Of a DNA stretch of 32,480 bases, positions 7,842 through 17,246 are shown piece after piece. Both the position numbers and the translations under genes were made by a program. The stretch is from Chara braunii (lineage: Eukaryota > Streptophyta > Charophyceae > Charales > Characeae): assembly GCA_003427395.1 (NCBI GenBank), contig BFEA01000016.1, forward strand, positions 1,937,010 through 1,969,489, given 5' to 3'. Every line of letters begins with the position of its first letter. Positions within the stretch are counted from its first letter, which is position 1. Below the pieces are notes generated by a model. It did no database searches. It worked only from the letters and a program-made list of their open reading frames with translations, and had not been told where the DNA came from.

Positions 7842-8624
7842 ATGGACGTCTTGTCGTATCCGATCAAGTGCGGCCTGAACAGTGCGTGTGTGAAGTACCT
7901 CCCGCGTGCCTCGTCCGCCGTTAGCACTGTCCGGCGGCGGCTGAGTTTTGTCAATTTGCTGCATCCGCCGGCTTCACCTTTTTCGGCAAGATCCTGGAGA
8001 AGGAGCGGGAAGCAGGAAGAATACTCCCGCCACCGAGGATTTATGAATCCCGCCACTGCCGGCAGTTCCCTGACAAGCGAATCGCGCTGTTCTACTGGGC
8101 GGAAAGGCCGGGGAGGGCGGGAAGGAGGACGGGAGGGAGATGTTCGGTTTGCGGGGAAAGACGTGGCAGGCGAAGGGCTGCCCGCAGTAATACTCCGGCA
8201 GTCGTTGTCCGTCCTTCCCGTGGCCTCGTGGCTTCTTTTGTCCACGTGTACTCAGAACCCAGGAGTGTCGCTGGTACAAGCGGAGTGTCGAGGTCGTCTA
8301 CGGAGCAGCGGCCGAGGCCTCAGTGGTTGGGGGGTGGGGGGTGACCCGACGAGAGACACGGGCTCGGCTGCTGTGTATCCGGGCGGCGAGTTTCAGTGCG
8401 CGAGAAAGGCGCCCGAGAGCACGGCGTGCACTTTGCGGCATGAATTGGTGGGAGGACTGGTCTCGGGTGTAGTGAGCGAAGAGGGTAGAGGAGGAGAAGG
8501 GGGGGTTCGTACTCGTTGGGGTCAGGAGCGCGGACATCGAGTAGAGGCAGGAAGGGGAGGAGCAGTAGGAGGGGGAGGGGGAGGACGAGGAAGAGGAAGA
8601 GGTGGGGGAAACCCGTTGGAGCTC
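7842..8624 (+). other. Open frame upstream of and continuous with the PIMT exon
   Basis: An ATG at 7842 opens a frame with no stop through to the PIMT domain (261 extra residues). The encoded extension is Arg/Gly/Ser-rich, ending in a Gly-Arg run (about residues 237-258) from a purine-rich DNA tract (8462-8612). I see no recognisable domain. It could be a transit-peptide-like extension, a 5' UTR open by GC-rich chance, or an upstream exon. The internal ATG pair at 8625-8630 fits the usual PIMT start better. Confidence 0.35.
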
Positions 8625-8973
8625 ATGATGGCGTGGCGTAGCCATGGGAAAGACAATCAGGACTTAGTCGATCACCTCCTGAAGAACAGGATTCTGCACA
8701 CGCCGCGTGTCGCAGAGGCCATGAAGAAGATAGATCGGGGTCTCTTTGTCCCCGCGGACTGGAGTGCCTATGAAGACAGCCCTCAGCCTATTGGCTTCAA
8801 CGCCACCATATCCGCGCCGCACATGCACGCCCACTGTCTCGAGCTGCTTGAACCATACCTTCAGCCCGGTATGAGGGTACTCGACGTGGGGTCGGGATCG
8901 GGATACGTCACGGCAGTCTTCGCCATGCTAGTGGGAGAAACCGGACGAGCTGTTGGAGTGGAGCACATACCAG
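8625..8973 (+). CDS. PIMT: Protein-L-isoaspartate O-methyltransferase, first methyltransferase exon (partial)
   Basis: PIMT methylates abnormal L-isoaspartyl residues with S-adenosylmethionine and so starts repair of aged proteins. The exon encodes about 116 residues from MMAWRSHGK. The family signature DSPQPIGFNATISAPHMHA and SAM-binding motif I (VLDVGSGSGYVTA) are intact, and the exon ends in the plant-like GVEHIP. The alternating helices of the N-terminal half are present; the C-terminal half, with the conserved GDGR and PGGR motifs, is absent from the window. The exon ends in phase 1 at a GC-type donor (CAG|GCAAGT at 8971-8979). Start choice: the ATG pair at 8625 and 8628 gives the usual family N terminus, but the frame is open back to 7842. 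No stop or frameshift is seen, so the gene may be functional with a very long first intron. Confidence 0.85.
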
Positions 8974-8979
8974 GCAAGT
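8974..8979 (+). other. GC-type 5' splice site of PIMT intron 1
   Basis: AG|GCAAGT is the consensus for the minor GC-AG intron class. Splicing after G8973 leaves phase 1, so a following AG/AA-starting exon would give Glu, matching the family's GVEHIPEL. The nearby GT (8978) would add residues absent from the family. Inference from sequence and family alignment only. Confidence 0.65.
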
Positions 8980-9387
8980 CAACTTTGACTGCGACGTCAA
9001 CGGACTCTGCAAGCAACCGACGTCCTTATTCCCCTTCCCCCCTTCCCCCCGCCCCCGCTGGCTCTCTCCCCTACCCCAATTATCCTCCATCCACCTTGTT
9101 TCTCTCTCAAACGTTCTTGTATATGCCTGCTTCGGTGCTCTGACTGCCCCCCGATATCGTCTTTTGTTCTACTATTACTTTCCCTCTCTCGGCTCTCCCT
9201 CTTTTTCTCTTATTCTTTTTTTTTTTGTTCTCTCATACCTCGCTTTCTGTCTCTCTCTCTCTCTCTCTCTCTCTCGTCCCCCCCACCCCCGCCCAAAGAA
9301 AAATCCAAAAGCCGCCCCAGTTGTCTTTCTCAGGGGCTTGCTAGAGTAGTGTCCGAGGTCGATTATGTGCATGATACAGAAAATAAA
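8980..9387. other. Putative intron sequence with C/T-rich tracts
   Basis: Pyrimidine-rich stretches (9026-9075, 9140-9295) including a (CT)n tract at about 9249-9275. The frame from the PIMT exon stays open to 9143 by chance through this stretch. No exon is recognised. Confidence 0.5.
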
Positions 9388-9710
9388 AGGTGGAGGGTGT
9401 GGCTGCGTGGAATGATCGTTTTCCTTTCCTAAGAGGTGGAGGGTGTGGTTGCGTGGAATGGTCGTTTCCCTTTTACGTTCTTGTTTCTTTGACATCCGTA
9501 TGTGGTTGATATGTCGTGCGTGTAGGGAATTACTTCCTGCCCGCGTATCCCCTGTTCCTGGGAATGGTCGTTCCTTTTACGTTTCGTTTTCTTTGACATC
9601 CTTCGCAGGTGGTTGATATGTCGGTTGATATGTCGTGTAGGGAATCACTCGTCGGAATCCTGGAGTTTCCTGCCCACGTATCCTCTGTTCTTGGGAATAC
9701 GGTGATTTAA
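9388..9710. repeat. Local direct repeats
   Basis: AGGTGGAGGGTGTGG recurs at 9388 and 9434 within a 46-bp duplication. A second ~105-bp duplication repeats ttttacgtt...ctttgacatcc, gtggttgatatgtcg, gtagggaat and cctgcccgcgtatcc at about 9470-9565 and 9575-9695. Confidence 0.75.
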
Positions 9711-9744
9711 ACTGAGTTTACTGATTTACTATTTCCCAGAATTA

Positions 9745-10226
9745 GACAGCTTCGCTTCCGTGTCTGTACCTCTCGCTGCACCACCACTCGCTAAAAGGGG
9801 CGGGAGTGTATTCCCGCCACTTTTCGCCACTGGAATATGCACGCTGTCTATGCACTCCCGCCACTTTTCGCCACTGGAATATGCACGCTGTCTATACAGT
9901 CCCGCCACTTTTCGCCTCTGGAATATGCACGATGTCTATGCACTCCCGCCACTTTTCGCCACTGGAATATGCNATATGCACGATGTCTATGCACTCCCGC
10001 CACTTTTCGCCACTGGAATATGCACGCTGTCTATGCACTCCCGCCACTTTTAGCCACTGGAATATGCACGCTGTCTATACACTCCCGCCACTTTTAGCCA
10101 CTGGAATATGCACGCTGTCTATACACTCCCGCCACTTTTAGCCACTGGAATATGAAGCGAAGCTGTCTTTCACATTGGGCGAGTGGTGGATCGAGGCCCG
10201 CCAAATGCGAAAGACAGCTTCGCTTC
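9745..10226. repeat. Foldback-like element enclosing a tandem array
   Basis: GACAGCTTCGCTTC at 9745-9758 is the exact inverse of GAAGCGAAGCTGTC at 10154-10167, and between them lies the 44-bp tandem array. A further perfect 18-bp inverted repeat pairs 10154-10171 (GAAGCGAAGCTGTCTTTC) with 10209-10226. Caccaccactcgc beside the left arm is inverted as gcgagtggtgg beside the right arm. The layout recalls foldback transposons, but no transposase is present. A related direct copy continues to about 10330. Confidence 0.6.
9813..10153. repeat. 44-bp tandem repeat, eight units
   Basis: CCCGCCACTTTT recurs at 9813, 9857, 9901, 9945, 9996, 10040, 10084 and 10128. Spacing is exactly 44 bp except one 51-bp step that contains an N at 9973 and a duplicated atatgc, probably an assembly join. 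The last three units carry a shared TTTTAG variant in place of TTTTCG. The open frames across it are a by-product of the repeat. Confidence 0.95.
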
Positions 10227-10229
10227 AGA

Positions 10230-11193
10230 GTTTGTACCTCGCGGCACCACCGCTCGCGCTGAAACTGGAAATTATAGGCACGCTGTCTTTCACAATTGGC
10301 CTCGAGTGGTGGGTGCATAGAGGCCCTCCAAATGGCTGATGGTAGGTACGTGGCAGCCTCGAGCCACCTTAGTGTTCTGTAGTCGGAGATTCTCTCCCCC
10401 CCCCCCCCCTTTTCCCCCTCCCCCTCTCCCCCTCCCCCTCCCCCTCTTTTCTTCCTTCCCTTTTCATGAGGGAGTGGGGTGGGGTGCGTTATTACTATTA
10501 GGCAACACGCGTTCTTTCTCTGCATTCTGTTTCGAGTTCGTCAACTTTTTCCTTTTTTTTTGAAGGAAATTTGAACCCTCAGTTGTTCTGGAGGGCCCTG
10601 TAAAAGGGGTTCTTACCCTTTTCGCCGGAATAGAGCGCACGGTCATTAGCACTGTATCCAAAGTGGAAGTTGCCACGAATTCAGCTATGGGGACCATGCG
10701 TTCTATTCGAGGGAAGACGGTAGCTGGCAGGAGGCGAGGTTGGTATGGCGCGGAGACGGCAGTTTTCAGCTGGCAGGAAATCTGAACCTGGTCCGTAAGA
10801 GCAAGAGAACGAGATCACCACGAAGGTCCCCGATTTTCTTGCGGGTCGAGCTAAACAGGCATTATTAGCTAAAATGGTTTTATCGTGTTCGTGCGAGGGA
10901 CAGGGTTGTCTCCAGCTCGCACGGAACCAAATTCATGTCCTCACGATGAGGACCACGTCCTCCGGCAGGTGTGTGAAATCAGACAAAAGGCCTAAAGGCC
11001 TATTCTGGAGGGAGAGGGGGCTTGCCTTGCGGATTGGGAGGTGTGAGCGTCACCAGCCCACTTTCAGTCGTTGACGTCCGGTCGTTACGCTGCCCGAGCC
11101 TATTGCCAGCTGTGGCTCTTGCCAGCTGCCAGCTGTCAAATACACTATGATATAGTATCACTTATAATAGCTCTTTGTTTGTTGAAAGGATGC

Positions 11194-11195
<2 letters not shown>
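10230..11195. other. Unassigned intergenic or intronic sequence
   Basis: Contains C-rich and CCCCCT tracts (10396-10445), repeated cagctggcagg words (10732-10785, 11107-11135) and no recognisable gene. A short minus-strand frame at 10570-10697 has no family I can name. Confidence 0.4.
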
Positions 11196-11225
<30 letters not shown>

Positions 11226-11292
11226 CCACGGATCAAATATTAAACTGATGAGAACAGATACTAGATCTCAGCCAAAAGGCCGAGAAAGGTAT
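11196..11292 (-). pseudogene. 3'-truncated U2 snRNA fused to poly(A)
   Basis: On the minus strand, 11292-11226 reads as the first ~67 nt of U2 snRNA, starting ATACCTTTCTCGGCC and ending ttgatccgtgg, followed directly by 30 A residues (T tract 11196-11225). About five bases around the branch-site pairing segment are missing (gagatctagtatc), so it cannot act as U2. The direct junction to poly(A) points to L1-type retroposition of a truncated or template-switched RNA. Clear target-site duplications are not visible. Confidence 0.8.
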
Positions 11293-12007
11293 ACACAATT
11301 TTAATACACTGTACAATTTTTGCACCTGAATTAACAGACAGACACGTGTAAATATATGTTCCAACAGTAATCACATAATTTTGATCTTTTTTTGGTTCTT
11401 CTGTTTGGTAAATGAAATCTCGTTTTCTTTTGCCATTGTGATAAAGACGATATTTGTTTATTGGTTCTATCGAAGAACGCATCGGGCTTATAGGTGGTTA
11501 GTTTGTGTCGCATAGTTTTATTCATTGAAGCCAAGAGTTGATTGCTGATGGTTTGAATGGTTGTGCCTGGTTGGTTGGTTGGTTGGTTAAATCTGGTTTG
11601 TTCGATTAGATCTCGTTGGATTCAATTGCATCTTGGTTTGTTTGATTCGATTGATGATGTGATTGATTGCACATCGGGCCTGTAGTTGGTCAGTTTCTGA
11701 CGCCCTGTTAGCACTTCGGGCCACCGGTTGATTGATGGATGGATGGATGGATGGATGGATGCATTATACCTGGGTTGATTTGTTTAAATCTGGTTTGGCT
11801 GATTATATTAATTTTAGTTTGCTGACTGACAATGGCGCATACATTTGCATTCTGGCTGGTTAGGTCGATAGTTGATCAACTTCGCTGATTTGGTTTGCTC
11901 GCGTTCAGACGGAAGAGGATAGTTGGGTGCACCTGGTTTGTATTCATTCCGTGTGTTGTCGCGTTCTGGATCTGGCTTGTATTCCGACGAGGGGATCTGG
12001 TTTGTTT
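11293..12007. other. Unassigned sequence with GGTT and GATG microsatellites
   Basis: Contains (GGTT)n at about 11568-11588, (GATG)n at about 11735-11760, and repeated tctggtttg words. It forms the left flank of the chromovirus insertion. No gene is seen. Confidence 0.5.
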
Positions 12008-13047
12008 TGCATGGAACATGAATATGGACGAAGCACAGAAATCCAGATTGCAAAATCACACTGAAGTCCAAGTAGTCAAAGCAAGAGCAGATAGCACAAT
12101 GGAACCGAGTAACCATCCATTTGAGAATGATACAGAAGAATCGTGAGTCAATGTCCAAGCCCATCAGGGCAACAACAGCATAACCCAATGTAGCTCTCTC
12201 TCCTGAATGGCGCCAGGCGCCCTATCTACTCTACAGCCTAAGCCTACAACTACAGCGATGAAAGCAACCAGACAACTTGACGACCAGCGAGTGATGATGT
12301 CAACACCAATGCCGACCTCCCTCCTCCACCAGGTACGTCTCCTTCTTCACCCACACTCTCCCTTGTTATCCCACACAGCGCCCTTCACCTCCGAAGAAAC
12401 ACCTTCGCCCTCACCTCNCCTGTGCCCTTAAGCAGCCCGGCTACGGCCACCAGCGCCCTGTGCACAGGCAGTGCCCTACCGCCTAGCGCCTGCCTGTCTG
12501 GCACCTCATCCTAGCGCAGCGCAGCAGCTCGCATTTGCGCAGCGTGCCGACGTTGCCCGCATTGGCCAAGATCCTTGTCCACTCGCCCTGCTTGCCTATA
12601 TGCCAGTGTTGCGGGTGGGCAGCCTCCCTTCAGCCTGCGACTGGGCCCCAGTGCCTGAACCCAGGCCCGACGCAGTTGGGGCCCGGGTGATGCAGTTGAA
12701 CCACTTTTGTCAAGGCCTGCGGCCAGATTCAGATAGTGGGCCGATTTCCCTTTGGCATTTTTGGCCTCTATACCTAGCATGCATTGTCAGCCTCACGTTC
12801 AAGTGCCCAGGGCCTAACTAACTCAGAGGCCCTGGGATCTCCACATTTGTAGAGATTGGAGACTCGGTGCACTCCAACCAACTGGCGTGCTGCAACTGTA
12901 TGGACCCCACTTCGTGAAATGTTTGCACAGAGGGCTCTTGTTGATTTGCTGGCCCGCCTTCACTTAGGGCGGGCACGAGGCGTGCTGGGGCCTTAGCCCA
13001 GAACATGTACATCATGGCAAGGCCCCTTCTTGAGGGCTCAATCCTCA
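12008..13047 (-). repeat. Chromovirus 3' LTR
   Basis: 1040 bp, TG...CA ends in element orientation (TGAGGATTG to CCATGCA). It differs from the 5' LTR by roughly 3-4% in the first ~330 bp that I compared, mostly transitions, plus small indels. It carries one ambiguous base (N at 12418). On the plus strand it contains an ATG-opened segment (from 12207 in frame, or 12294) ending in CAG at 12330-12332 followed by GTACGT. Confidence 0.93.
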
Positions 13048-13064
13048 AATTCCATCGCCCTTAG
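13048..13064 (-). other. Polypurine-tract-like sequence
   Basis: On the minus strand the bases just before the 3' LTR read taagggcgatggaatt, purine-rich in the position expected for the plus-strand DNA primer. It is a weak match to a perfect polypurine tract. Confidence 0.45.
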
Positions 13065-13086
13065 CTTCGAAAGTCCGCTGAGATGC

Positions 13087-13332
13087 TTACTTCGCAGGTG
13101 CCGTCCCTTTTAACTTTCTTTCATATTCTGCCACCACTTGAGGAGCTGTGTCAATCAGTTCCTCTCTGGTGAACCAATTTTCCTTCGGATCCGTACGATG
13201 CTTGAATTTGAGGTGATACTCTCTATTGGGTTTAGGAGGTCTTCCTCGGCCCAGGGGCTTTGGAACAGGCATGTCCCTGTGATCGACAATGTCGTCGAAG
13301 TCCACTTGGCCATCCATGGTTGGGGGCAGCAT
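13087..13332 (-). pseudogene. Chromovirus chromodomain (C-terminal of integrase)
   Basis: About 81 residues. The last ~45 (YHLKFKHRTDPKENWFT followed by REELIDTAPQVVAEYER) follow the chromodomain pattern: a beta-strand block, an aromatic Trp and a C-terminal helix. In chromoviruses this domain steers integration toward particular chromatin. It is preceded by a basic Pro/Arg-rich linker (PLGRGRPPKP). It is in a different frame from the integrase upstream, with a shift near 13330. Confidence 0.75.
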
Positions 13333-14069
13333 TGATCTCCTTGAAGGGAATTGATCAGTCTCAGCTTTGAGGCATGAAAGACTGAGTGAGTGCGTAGGCG
13401 TCCAGGGATACGGATAACATAGGTAGGACCATCCATCTCATCCCCCACTACATCGAGGACTTCCCAAGGACCAAAGTACCGAGGCATTAGTTTTCTAGAG
13501 ATATTGAATTCTTGTCCTAGCTCACTAGCCTTGACCCAGACACGTTCCCCTACTTGAAATGAGGACTGTCGTCGATGCTTGTTCTGAGAAGCAATCATTG
13601 CTTGCTGAGCTTTCTTAATATGATCGACAGCTCGCTGCAGCAACTTCCCATACTCAAGTGTGCCCGGAGTTGCAGAGGATCGGTTTTCAAGTAGGAAGTC
13701 TAGAGCAGATCTAGGCTTCCATCCCAAGTGTAGTTGGTTAGGACTAACGCCGGTACTGTTGTGTACAATGTTGTTGTACAGGCTGGCGATGACAGGCAAC
13801 TTCTCATCCCAATCATCCTGGCTGGGCTTGATGTAATGCCTCAGCAAGTGCTGTACAACTCTATTCATTTGCTCGGCCTGTCCGTTGGCTTCGGTATGAT
13901 TCCCTGAAGTCATCTGAAGTTGACTGCCCATTTGCTCAGTAGTCTTCTTCCACAACTCACTTGTGAAACAGACATCTCTGTCACTAACGATTGTCTTTGG
14001 TAAACCAAAGTCACGCACCCAATTGTCCTGGAACAATTTGATGACATGGTCCGATCTCTGGCATGGCAA
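13155..14069 (-). pseudogene. Chromovirus integrase core and GPY/F-like module
   Basis: Integrase joins retroelement cDNA to host DNA. The frame carries the second catalytic Asp (IVSDRDVCFTS) and the catalytic Glu (ANGQAEQMNR), then a long helix region and a GPY/F-type module (RYFGPWEVLD...THSVFHASKL). The first catalytic Asp lies in the upstream frame (14011-14208). A shift near 14050 separates the two and seems to have removed a few residues; a second shift near 13330 cuts off the chromodomain. Confidence 0.88.
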
Positions 14070-14208
14070 CTAGTCTAGCGTACTTGGTGAATCGATCAAT
14101 GATAACGAAGATGTGCCTCTTGCCACTCTTGCTGGTCACCAGAGTATCCATGAAATCCATGGAAACACTCTGTCCTGGACCACCGGGGATAGGTAAGGGC
14201 TTCAGCAA
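14011..14208 (-). pseudogene. Chromovirus integrase, start of catalytic core
   Basis: Encodes the first catalytic Asp block (SMDFMDTL) and FVIIDRFTKYARLVAMPE. Upstream, a TGA at 14227-14229 interrupts the link to the zinc-binding domain. It probably arose from CGA, because it follows CCG. The frame runs off after MPE, where the next integrase frame (14069-13155) takes over. Confidence 0.82.
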
Positions 14209-14226
14209 CCCAAGCGGTGCTCGAGT

Positions 14227-14440
14227 TCACGGCTTGTCCTGTTGACAGACCTGACAGGTCTCTACATACTTCTTCGCGTCATCTAGCATTCCAGGCCACC
14301 AAAATCGTTGTACTAGATTAGCACTCGTCTTTTTGTAACCAAAGTGCCCGGTTGCGTCATGGCATTCTCCTAAAAACAAACTACGCAAACGTTCACTAGA
14401 TGGAACTACTAACCTTTTAATACGGCGTTATCAAGATAGA
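14227..14440 (-). pseudogene. Chromovirus integrase HHCC zinc-binding region
   Basis: One frame here encodes an HHCC-type domain: His residues in CHDATGHFGYKKT and the Cys pair in ETCQVCQQDKP. This domain holds the N terminus of retroelement integrases together. Two apparent single-base deletions, near 14435 and near 14410, separate it from the RNase H frame. It ends at the TGA at 14227-14229. Confidence 0.75.
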
Positions 14441-15022
14441 GTAGCCGTCCACCATCACAAACTCACTTTTCGTGGCCTTGTCTTTTGCTTGAAGTTTGCG
14501 TATGATGTCCATCGTGACAGGGTCTTCCTGATAGGCTCCCACCACTGATCGAGTTACTTCTTCAATTACACCAAAGTCAGAAACTAGCGCACCTAGGTAG
14601 TCTGCCCTACGTGATAGCGTGTCTGCAACCTTGTTGTACTCTCCCTTCAAATACCGAAGCTTGAAGTTGTATTGGTCTATGACTTCAATCCATCGCTCGA
14701 GTGCGTCAGAAAGAGCCGGTTGAGTCTTGATCCATTTTAGGGTCTGATGATCAGTCCTCAAGTAGAAGAACCTTCCCGATAGGAAGTGTCTCCAATGGAC
14801 AAGTGCCTTGTAGAGAGCATAGAGTTCCCTTTCGTAGGTGGACTTTGCCAATTTTTTCGATGGCATTTTCTTGCTCATGTACTCAATCGGTCTCAACTTC
14901 TTCCCATCCTGCTGAGCCAGCACTGCGCCAATGCCATATTGGCTTGCGTCAGTGGTCACTATAAATGGCTTCTGAGGATCGGGAACCATGAGAACTTCAT
15001 GATTCATGAGTGCATGATTCAA
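14417..15022 (-). pseudogene. Chromovirus RNase H
   Basis: RNase H degrades the RNA of the RNA-DNA hybrid during reverse transcription. The acidic residues lie in the expected motifs: VTTDASQYGIGAVL, STYERELYAL, LRTDHQTLKW and KVADTLSR. The frame is open upstream to about 15117 (through TPWDWSDECEGAFKRL), where it should join RT. It ends prematurely at 14417 after a single-base deletion. Confidence 0.9.
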
Positions 15023-15078
15023 TCGCTTGAAAGCACCCTCGCACTCATCACTCCAGTCCCACGGCGTGTCAAGTCGAG

Positions 15079-15489
15079 TTAGATCCGTCGAGGGAGAGAC
15101 GACTGTAGAATAATTCTTTCGAAGTTTCTATAGTAGCCACACATTCCTAAGAAAGATCTGACCTCAGTGATAGTCTGAGGTCGTGACCAATCTCGAATAC
15201 TAGCCACCTTCGCATCTTTCGGCCTAATCCCTTCCGCGGATACTTCATGACCCAAGTATAATATCTTAGTGCGTCCAAACTCGCACTTCTCTAGGTTGAC
15301 CTTATGCTTGTGATGTTGCAGGAGTGAAAGTACAGTCTCAACGTGCTGTGCATGCTCCTCGGCAGACTTACTAAACATCAGAATGTCGTCAACGTAAACC
15401 ACGACAAACTTATCTAAGTGGTCATGGAAGATCCGATTCATGGCGTGCTGGAATGTTCCCGGCGCATTGCAAAGACCAAAGGGCATCAC
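15079..15489 (-). pseudogene. Chromovirus reverse transcriptase, C-terminal part
   Basis: Contains MPFGLCNAPGTFQ, the catalytic VVYVDDILMFS (two Asp) and the connection motif FLGMCGYYRNF. It is in the same frame as the upstream RT part and is separated from it only by the TGA at 15511-15513. It ends early by a one-base deletion at about 15117-15125, after which the next frame carries on. Confidence 0.9.
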
Positions 15490-15510
15490 TACAAACTCAT
15501 ACAGACCATA

Positions 15511-16716
15511 TCAAGTTTGAAAAAATGTCTTGTGTTGGTCCTCAGGTCTTATAGCGATCTGATGATAGCCGGATTTCAAGTCTATCTTGCTATAGTACTT
15601 GCATCCCTGCACCCTATCCAATAGGTCGTCTATGCGAGGTAGAGGCTCTGCGTTCTTCACTGTGATGGCATTGAGGCCTCTATAGTCAATGCACATCCTC
15701 AATGTACCCCCCTTCTTTGGTACAAATAGTATTGGCGATCCGTAAGGGGAAGTACTAGGGCGGATCCATCCCTTCTCTGTCAGCTCTTTGAGTTGTCGCC
15801 GAAGTTCATCTAACTTGGCGGGAGCCATCCTATAGATCCTCCCCTTTGGGGTTTTACTCCTTGGAATGATTTCTATAGCGTGGACAACTTCCCTTTCTAC
15901 AACTCCTGTAGACTCTTCGAACAGATCGGGGAACTTAGCAACGACGCGTTCTATCTCTGGGGGTGTTTTAACGGCCTCCCCTTTCTTAGAGACATATACA
16001 AGGTACATACCACCCTCTTGGTTATGTTTGTAATAGTTGTAGAAAGCTGATGCGCACAAGCAGCCATAGGTATCTATTATGCTACTGGCTTTGAACTTAG
16101 TCAATCTGATTGTCCTGCCATCGGGCAGCTTATGCTTTAGCACCTTCTTATCCCAGGCGAACTGGGGCTTAGCAACCTCAAGGTAGTACATGCCTAACAA
16201 CATGTCGAATGGTAAGTCGTCGCTAACCAAGAATGAAATCTTATGATTAAGTTCTCCTCCTTCATAGGAGAAGGTACAGACTACGTCCTTGATATAGTTT
16301 GTAACTATCATGCGCTCCTTGTTGGCCAAAGTAGATGCTACATGTCTACTAAGGTGCCATACCCGGTCCTGTAGGTGCAGCCTTTCCAAACAGTCGCGAC
16401 TTATGTCATTCCGCGTGGAGCCTATGTCTATGAAGGCACCACATTTGCGGCCTCCTACATCGACTTCCACCACGAAATGTTCCCCTCTAGGACCTTTCTT
16501 TAGTGCCACCCAAGATTCGCGAGGGTCCTTGTTTGACCACTCGCTTTCCAGATCTTCTAAGACTTCAAACACATCTAACGTACAGAGCATAGTTTGGTGT
16601 AGATGAGTTTGCGGGGTGACAAAAGAGTCATTAACTATGGCTTTCTCATGAAGTGGGGAGGGTATCTGGCCCACTTCACGCTGAGTAGAAGCAGCTAAAA
16701 CTTCCACCGACCTCAC
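15511..16716 (-). pseudogene. Chromovirus protease and reverse transcriptase, N-terminal part
   Basis: An aspartic protease block ([15 protein letters not shown]) lies in about the first quarter. The canonical D[ST]G catalytic triplet is DIG here, which would probably abolish activity. RT follows: [31 protein letters not shown] and the first catalytic Asp in [12 protein letters not shown]. It ends at a TGA (15511-15513) just before YGLYEF, a likely CGA-to-TGA change at a conserved Arg. The frame has no ATG start of its own; it opens after a stop at 16729-16731 and lies in a different frame from the zinc-knuckle ORF. Confidence 0.9.
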
Positions 16717-16736
16717 GTGTTTTTCGAGCTAGAAGC

Positions 16737-17063
16737 CTAGGAAGAAGATGCCCCCATCTTAGGAGGTATCTTCTGCGTGACCTTTGCGTTTTGACACTTG
16801 TACTGGGTGTGTTTGTATTCACCACAGTTTATACAAGCGCCACGCACTCGGCGGTCCCGCCACACGTCTTGATCAAGACCTGCCTTAACCCAATCAGCCA
16901 CTTTGGTCTGATTGGAGGTGGCCTTCCCTTGACTCTTTGGTTGGCCCTTCGCGGCGAGGGTGCTACCCTCAGCGGCCTCCTCGCCGTCGTACTGTGAAAC
17001 GTCCAGCAGGTCTGTGAGCTCATCGATCTCTGTTCGAGTCCCATCGGACTCAACCATCATCAA
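16737..17063 (-). pseudogene. Chromovirus Gag nucleocapsid, CCHC zinc knuckle
   Basis: Contains CINCGEYKHTQYKC, an intact CX2CX4HX4C zinc knuckle used to bind genomic RNA. The frame is open upstream to about 17212 and is the same as that of the capsid ORF, from which it is separated by stops between about 17249 and 17212. It ends with a TAG at 16737-16739, a few codons before the pol frame opens. Confidence 0.85.
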
Positions 17064-17246
17064 CTTCGCCCCCTTCTTCTTCCATTCCTGCAGACTCTTC
17101 TTCCTCGCATCATTATGAGAGGGTTGAACATTTTCTAGTGTAACCTCTCCAGCATATAGCCAGATTTTGTCTTTGATGCTGAAGAAAATACCCCTTTGTC
17201 GAGGAATTTCGCTTGTTCATGTTATTCGCTAAATTTGGTTTTGCTT

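Noticed and set aside
9760-10141. Three overlapping frames encoding repetitive proteins
   Set aside because: A 44-bp period is not a multiple of three, so the frames simply rotate through the array.
12418-12418. N as a contig join in the left LTR
   Set aside because: The right LTR shows a single C here with continuous alignment on both sides, so this N is only an ambiguous base.
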